From: Cerioporus squamosus
Lineage: Eukaryota; Basidiomycota; Agaricomycetes; Polyporales; Polyporaceae
Length of the DNA: 64,000 bases
Direction: 5' to 3'
NCBI GenBank assembly: GCA_022592435.1
Contig: JABYQS010000114.1
Span: 1 to 64,000 of the forward strand
Program-made: the position numbers and the translations under genes
The notes under the pieces: model-generated
The model's input: the letters and a program-made list of their open reading frames with translations, nothing else
Told to the model about the DNA's origin: nothing
The model's database searches: none
Part shown: positions 59,716-64,000 of the stretch, one piece after another
How positions within the stretch are numbered: the first letter of the stretch is position 1
Layout: each line of letters starts with the position of its first letter

Positions 59716-60825
59716 ATGTCCGAAGAAAGTCTCGGTTTCCTTGCACCTCCGGACTGGCTCCGGGAACATCCAGAGCTCAGAAGTAGAGGTATCAAACTCG
59801 AGATTCCTCTCAAACCAGTCAGTGCCATCACATCCTCAAGTTGACTTCAATTATCTAACCGAGGTCTCGCTAGTTCTGTGTATGGCGGACGGATATCGAC
59901 CAGTGGACGCCACCGTACGCGGTCAAGATTGTTCCTCCTGACAGTGAGGAAGCGGATATCTACGAGCAGCTCCTTCGACTTAATCCTGCTTCTCCCAACC
60001 ACACGTTACCCTGCGACGTCATCCATGCCGAAACCGACCAATCCTTCCTGATCATGCCGTGCCTCGAGACAGTTTTGCTCGAATCCGCACGTCGCCAATG
60101 GGAACTGTTGTCTCTATTGGACTTCTTCTACCAAGTCATGGAAGTGAGTGATGCAGATGCGGTACTCAGTGCACAGTACTCGGAAACTGACCAGACACGC
60201 CACACAGGGAATCGAGTTCATGCACGAGCTACATATAGCTCATATGGTGAGTGACCAGTAAGTGATACGACTTGCGGTCTTTCAAACATGCTTGTCACTT
60301 TAGGATATGTATGACGGCCAGGTGGTCATCGCAAGCGAGAGGCAGGTCGCATACCACAAAAATGTAGAAGCAGGCAAGGTCTACATTATCGACTTCGATA
60401 GATCCAAGCGCCTAAAGAAGGGCCCGGGTCTCCAGCACGCCATAGACCTGCCGGAGGTCAACTGCCAGCCTCCACCCGGCATGACACGCTTCGATCCATA
60501 TTCCTGGGATGTGTATTGTACGGGGATCCTCTTCGAGACCGTGACGAAAGTGAGTCTGCTTTTCAACAGACGAGAATCCTTCACTGATATGCCGTTGGCT
60601 TAGGTGATCTATGACTCCGACTGCCACATGCCATGGGTTGCGCGGAGATACATACGTTGGCTTGTCGGAAACGAGCGTGGGTGCACGACGATCTGCCGTT
60701 GTAGACCCACCGCTCGCAAAGCACGCCAGATGCTCGGTGTCATCTTTTGGGCCGCCGACGTTTGGGAACGAGTCGTTTCCTTATTGACATGCAGCCTGGG
60801 GAAGCCATGGATGATAATCAAATAG
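59716..60825 (+). CDS. Degenerate kinase-like protein, copy K2
   Basis: The most diverged of three copies. ATG 59716 (MSEESLGFLAPPDWL). The intron after LKP ends at ctcgctag before FCVWRTDIDQWTPPYAVKIVPPDSEE. Exons then give NHTLPCDVIHAETDQSFLIMPCLETVL, LLDFFYQVME/GIEFMHELHIAHM, DMYDGQVVIASERQVAYHK, VYIIDFDRSKRLKKGPG, MTRFDPYSWDVYCTGILFETVTK and YIRWLVGNERGCTTICRC, ending SLGKPWMIIK. The catalytic loop is HMD-MYDGQ and DFG is DFD, as in the other copies, so the departures from a normal kinase were present before the copies diverged. The C terminus differs from K1 and K3. Confidence 0.72.
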
Positions 60826-61127
60826 CCTCGAGTGTGAGCTCCCGACTTATATGCCAGTTTGCCTCCGGGTGATGGAAGTTCGCGGACATCATATCATACG
60901 CAGAAGCTCATTGTTGAAGAGTCAGGGAAACCCGTTGTTTCGTACGAATTCGTGTACTTGAGTCTGTGCGTCCGCCGCTGGTCGCACATCGCCGTTCACA
61001 GAGTTTAAAATCACAGGTGTTCACATGTTCACAGCGCCCATGCGGCGCCTCTCTCCTAGTGCGACAGCGCACCTCTCCCCTTCACGGATACATCGAACGT
61101 TGAAGGGAGTTGAAACTTGGCTGGACC
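60826..61127. other. Short intergenic gap between K2 and K3
   Basis: About 300 bp in a head-to-tail arrangement. CT-rich stretches near 61040-61080 precede the K3 ATG. No gene. Confidence 0.5.
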
Positions 61128-62325
61128 ATGTCAAAGGAGGGCCGAGATTTCCTCACACCGCCGGAGTGGCTCTGCGAACATCCAGAACTAAAGAATAGAG
61201 GGATCAAACTCGAATTCCCTCTCAAACCGGTCAGTGAAATCTCATTTTCCAACCTTCCCGCGTCTCATGATATACGTCTCGCTAGTTCTGTGTGTGGCGG
61301 ACGGTCGACGACGGGTGGACAACGCCATACGCGGTCAAAGTCATTCCTCCTGACAGTGAGGAGCCGGACATCTATGCGCAACTTCACCGACTCGGACCTG
61401 CTTCTTTCAACCACACCTTACCCTGCGAAGTCATTCAAGCCGAGTCCGAACAATCCTTCTTGATCATGCCTTGCCTCGAGCCACTACTGCGTGAGCCGTC
61501 GTGCCGCAAATGGGGGCTGTTGCCTCTCTTGGACTTCTTTCGCCAAGTCATAGAAGTGAGTGGCCCCTACCCTGCATGGTATTCGGAAGCTCACCAGACG
61601 CGCTCCAAAGGGCATAGAGCTCTTGCACGAGCTGCGTATCGCTCATTTGGTGAGAGACTAGTGACATCGATTGTTGACAACCCCCATTAACATGCATGTC
61701 GGGCCCAGGACATGTACGACGGCCAGGTACTCATCGCAACCGAGGAGCACGTTGCATTTCACAAAGACGTAGAAGCAGGCAAAATCTACATCATCGACTT
61801 CGATAGGTCCAAGCGCCTTGAGAGGGGCCCGGGTCATCAGCACGCCATAGACCTGCCCGAGACCAATTGCAAGCCTCCACTTGGCATGACACGCTTCGAT
61901 CCATACTCCTGGGATGTATACTGTACGGGCATCCTCTTCGATACCGTGACCCGAGTGAGTTCACTCGGATCCTCGGTCATTCACATCCTCGAACTCACAG
62001 AATGACGGCTCAGCTGATCTACTACGACCGCCACATACCATGGGTTGCGCGAAGATATATACGTTGGCTCGTCGGAAACGAGCGTGGGTGCACGACAATA
62101 TGCCGTTGTCGACCCACTGCTCGTAGAGCACGCCAGGTGCTTGGTGTCATCCACTGGGTGGCCCGTGTCTGGCAACGAGCTGCAGAGGGTGTTTCCCCGG
62201 GTTGAAGCCTACGCAAGACGCAGACTGTGTCTGGTTTGCGTCGAGCGTGAGCTCCTTCGTACCTGCCGGTATATGAGCGAGTTCGCCTATCGTGCAGTTC
62301 GCTGCTTGCGAGAGACAACGTGGAA
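61105..62325 (+). repeat. Inverted duplicate of the K1 locus
   Basis: Exons, introns and ~100 bp of 3' flank match the reverse complement of about 49475-50710 closely. For example, both carry gacggctcagctgatctac near their last intron, and the introns after DTVTR differ at only a few bases. This indicates a recent copy event over ~11 kb in inverted orientation. Confidence 0.8.
61128..62205 (+). CDS. Degenerate kinase-like protein, copy K3
   Basis: ATG 61128 (MSKEGRDFLTPPEWL). Same five-exon structure as K1: FCVWRTVDDGWTTPYAVKVIPPDSEEPD, NHTLPCEVIQAESEQSFLIMPCLEPLL, GIELLHELRIAHL, DMYDGQVLIATEEHVAFHKDVEAGKIYIIDFDRSKRL, MTRFDPYSWDVYCTGILFDTVTR and LIYYDRHIPWVARRYIRWLVGNERGC. It stops with TGA at 62203-62205 after GVSPG, where K1 reads through. 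Catalytic motifs are degenerate as in K1 (HLD, Q for N, DFD). The kinase role is doubtful; the conserved frames among three copies suggest a retained function, perhaps as a binding scaffold (inference). Confidence 0.75.
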
Positions 62326-62641
62326 TCAATCTCGAGATCACAGTTCGGCAGACTCGAATACTTTGCCTACCTTATCTTACTTTCGCTCTCGGGTAGGTGG
62401 AGTTGCGAACCCCGCGAGTCCGCAATGATGCCACAATCGCCTTTGCAAGGGAAGTATCGATGCACCGTGGGATCGGCAGACGTTGGCAGTGGTCACCCTG
62501 GGCACCTTGATCGCCACGATTCACATTTACGGTCAGAACACAATGATAGTTGTACATCGTCTGCTCGCTCAAGCTCTTTACAGGTACCACGTCGTCATAC
62601 TTCGTGTATCATCATCGCTAGCCTTGCCCAAGAAGCGCAGC
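62206..62641. other. Intergenic, convergent
   Basis: The first ~120 bp still match the 3' flank of K1; the rest shows nothing recognisable before the sedolisin stop codon. Confidence 0.5.
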
Positions 62642-64000
62642 TCAAGGCGCTGCCTTGAGGAACCTCACGTAGTCAACAGTTCCGAGACCAGTGACCTGTC
62701 GATGTTTGTGTTCAGTGACCTGCGAGAGCGATTTCCGGAAGACACGACACGTACCGGATCCCACCCGGCTTTCGTGGGGAACCCATTAGTGTTGCAGCCT
62801 GGGTTGCTGCCCTTGGTGATGTCGTTGAAGATGGATGCCGCGCCAGTCGAATACAGCAGAGGGTTTAGGAACCCAAGCGAAGCCTTCCCAGCCTTCAGCC
62901 GCTGGTCGTTGACGAGAGCGACGATGCTCGCGAAGGTGGGACTGGACGCGCTCGTTCCATCAACACCCACGAGAGTCCCATTCACGACGATGGCGAAGGT
63001 GGTGCCCTGAGCTGCAACGTCGGGGTACCCGCGTCCGCTCTGGTTATACAGCCCCGCGTAGGTGCTGCCGAGAGTGGTGAGGTATTTCGTCGCCGCAGTC
63101 GCCTGGTAGTTGGGGCGCGGAAAGATGTTGGAGAAGCCACCAGCGGACAAGCCCGCTGCCACCTCTGGGCTGTAACCGGTTGTGGCACCGACGGAAGTGA
63201 CGCTGCACGAGTAGGCAAGAGGTGTCAAAATGTAAGTACAACAAGCTCAAGCAGTGCAATAACGCACTACGGGCAACCACTGGGGAAAGTCGGGATGAAG
63301 GTAGAACAAGAGTTGCTGAATCGGGAACCAGCAACCCCGCCATCGCCGGAGGCATACAGAACGGTCGTCCCACGGGCTCCGAGTTGTGCATATTGGTTGC
63401 ACAGGGTACTATTGACGGCTGTATTAGATGACATTGTTGCGTTGTCAGTAGACTGAAGAACTCACTTGGCAGCTGATGTGGGGAAGCCAGGCTCATCGAA
63501 GCCGTAGCTGATGGTGACGACTTTGGGCGTAGCGGTGAGGTTCAACAAGTACGTATTCAAATCGATGAAGCCTTGCACCGTGCTGTTGCCGACGGAGACA
63601 AGTGTAGTCGGGACATTGGTGGCCAAACCCACGGTGTACTGGATGTCGAGACTCTGCAGAAGAGCGAAGCACTGTCAATACGGATAGCTCTTCCTCTACA
63701 TGACGGCGTCAGTGATCTTACAGCCTCATAGGTGCCCCCGCCAGAGGTGATACCCTTATCCACGGACACTACGCTGAAAGTGGCGTTTCTGATATCTGGC
63801 CGGTATTGATTGTTGAACAGCTGTCATGCTTGTGAGTAGACATTCATTCGCTGCAGTGCCACAGTGCTAACTTACACCTAAATCAGCCTTAGTTGCGAAT
63901 TCATTCAAGAAGGCCGGAACATAGATGTTGTTGGACGATGCACTTGCAGGCGTGGACGGGATGTTGTAGACGGCCTGAAGACAGTCAGGAGCGGTGTAAC
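62642..64000 (-). CDS. Second sedolisin-family peptidase, 5' end outside window
   Basis: S53 peptidase paralogous to 35651-37737. The visible part starts in DCLQAVYNIPSTPASASSNNI at the start of the mature enzyme; the prodomain is beyond base 64000. Exons join cleanly: FATKADLG/LFNNQYRPDIRNATF, GTYEA/SLDIQYTVGL (catalytic Glu and Asp four apart), TSAAN/TLCNQYAQLGARG (acceptor at aatag), SGDGGVAG (oxyanion Asp), PSGCPY/VTSVGATTGYSPE, and GTSASSPTFAS (catalytic Ser). FNDITKGSNPGC and GWDP/VTGLGTVDY complete the calcium site, ending FLKAAP and TGA at 62644-62642. Intron positions match the other copy, so both derive from one ancestral gene. All catalytic residues visible are intact. Confidence 0.93.

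Overview
The window reads as a nuclear segment from a mushroom-forming basidiomycete (Agaricomycetes, possibly a polypore). Coding sequence is GC-rich and genes carry many 50-70 nt GT-AG introns with CTGAC/CTAAC-type branch points. The gene set is typical of such fungi: sedolisin peptidases, a CAP59/CMT1-type mannosyltransferase, agaricomycete-style CK1-like and other kinase-like families, and core housekeeping genes. I cannot name the species.

Layout. 1-2282 (-) is the 3'-truncated end of a gene for a probable mitochondrial protein with an internal duplication. 2164-5619 and 12361-15875 are two direct copies of a ~3.5 kb block carrying the spliceosome gene CLF1 (Syf3/crooked neck) plus the first 119 bases of the neighbouring mitochondrial-type gene. 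They are separated by a 6.7 kb gene-poor spacer built partly from diverged tandem repeats. Copy B lies head to head with PRP43 (16085-18819); copy A has lost that promoter. Each CLF1 copy has one 1-nt frameshift, at different places.

19.1-25 kb holds a frameshifted CK1-like kinase gene, a broken trypsin-fold protease-like gene whose start codon is split by an intron, and a small secreted proline/serine/isoleucine-repeat protein (-). 27.4-30.6 kb is an uncharacterised ~1050-residue protein, 31.3-33.0 kb an F-box-like protein with an acidic tract (-), and 35.7-37.7 kb a complete sedolisin.

38.0-48.7 kb is the compact housekeeping part: a short-chain dehydrogenase (-), SEC13 (-) head to head with RRP9, and a GT69 mannosyltransferase (-) head to head with mitochondrial elongation factor G (MEF1). 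RRP9 has an apparent 1-nt frameshift.

49.5-64 kb contains three copies of a degenerate kinase-like gene (one inverted relative to the other two), a small two-exon orphan gene, valyl-tRNA synthetase (VAS1, -), about 3.5 kb of GC-rich sequence with no convincing gene, and a second sedolisin (-) running off the right end.

Connections: CLF1 (NineTeen complex scaffold) and PRP43 (spliceosome disassembly helicase) share one promoter region and one pathway. SEC13/RRP9 and GT69/MEF1 are also divergent pairs with 170-215 bp between start codons. The most notable features are the duplicated, reciprocally broken CLF1 with its repeat spacer, the degenerate kinase family, and a run of single-base frameshifts that includes essential genes and may partly be consensus sequence error.
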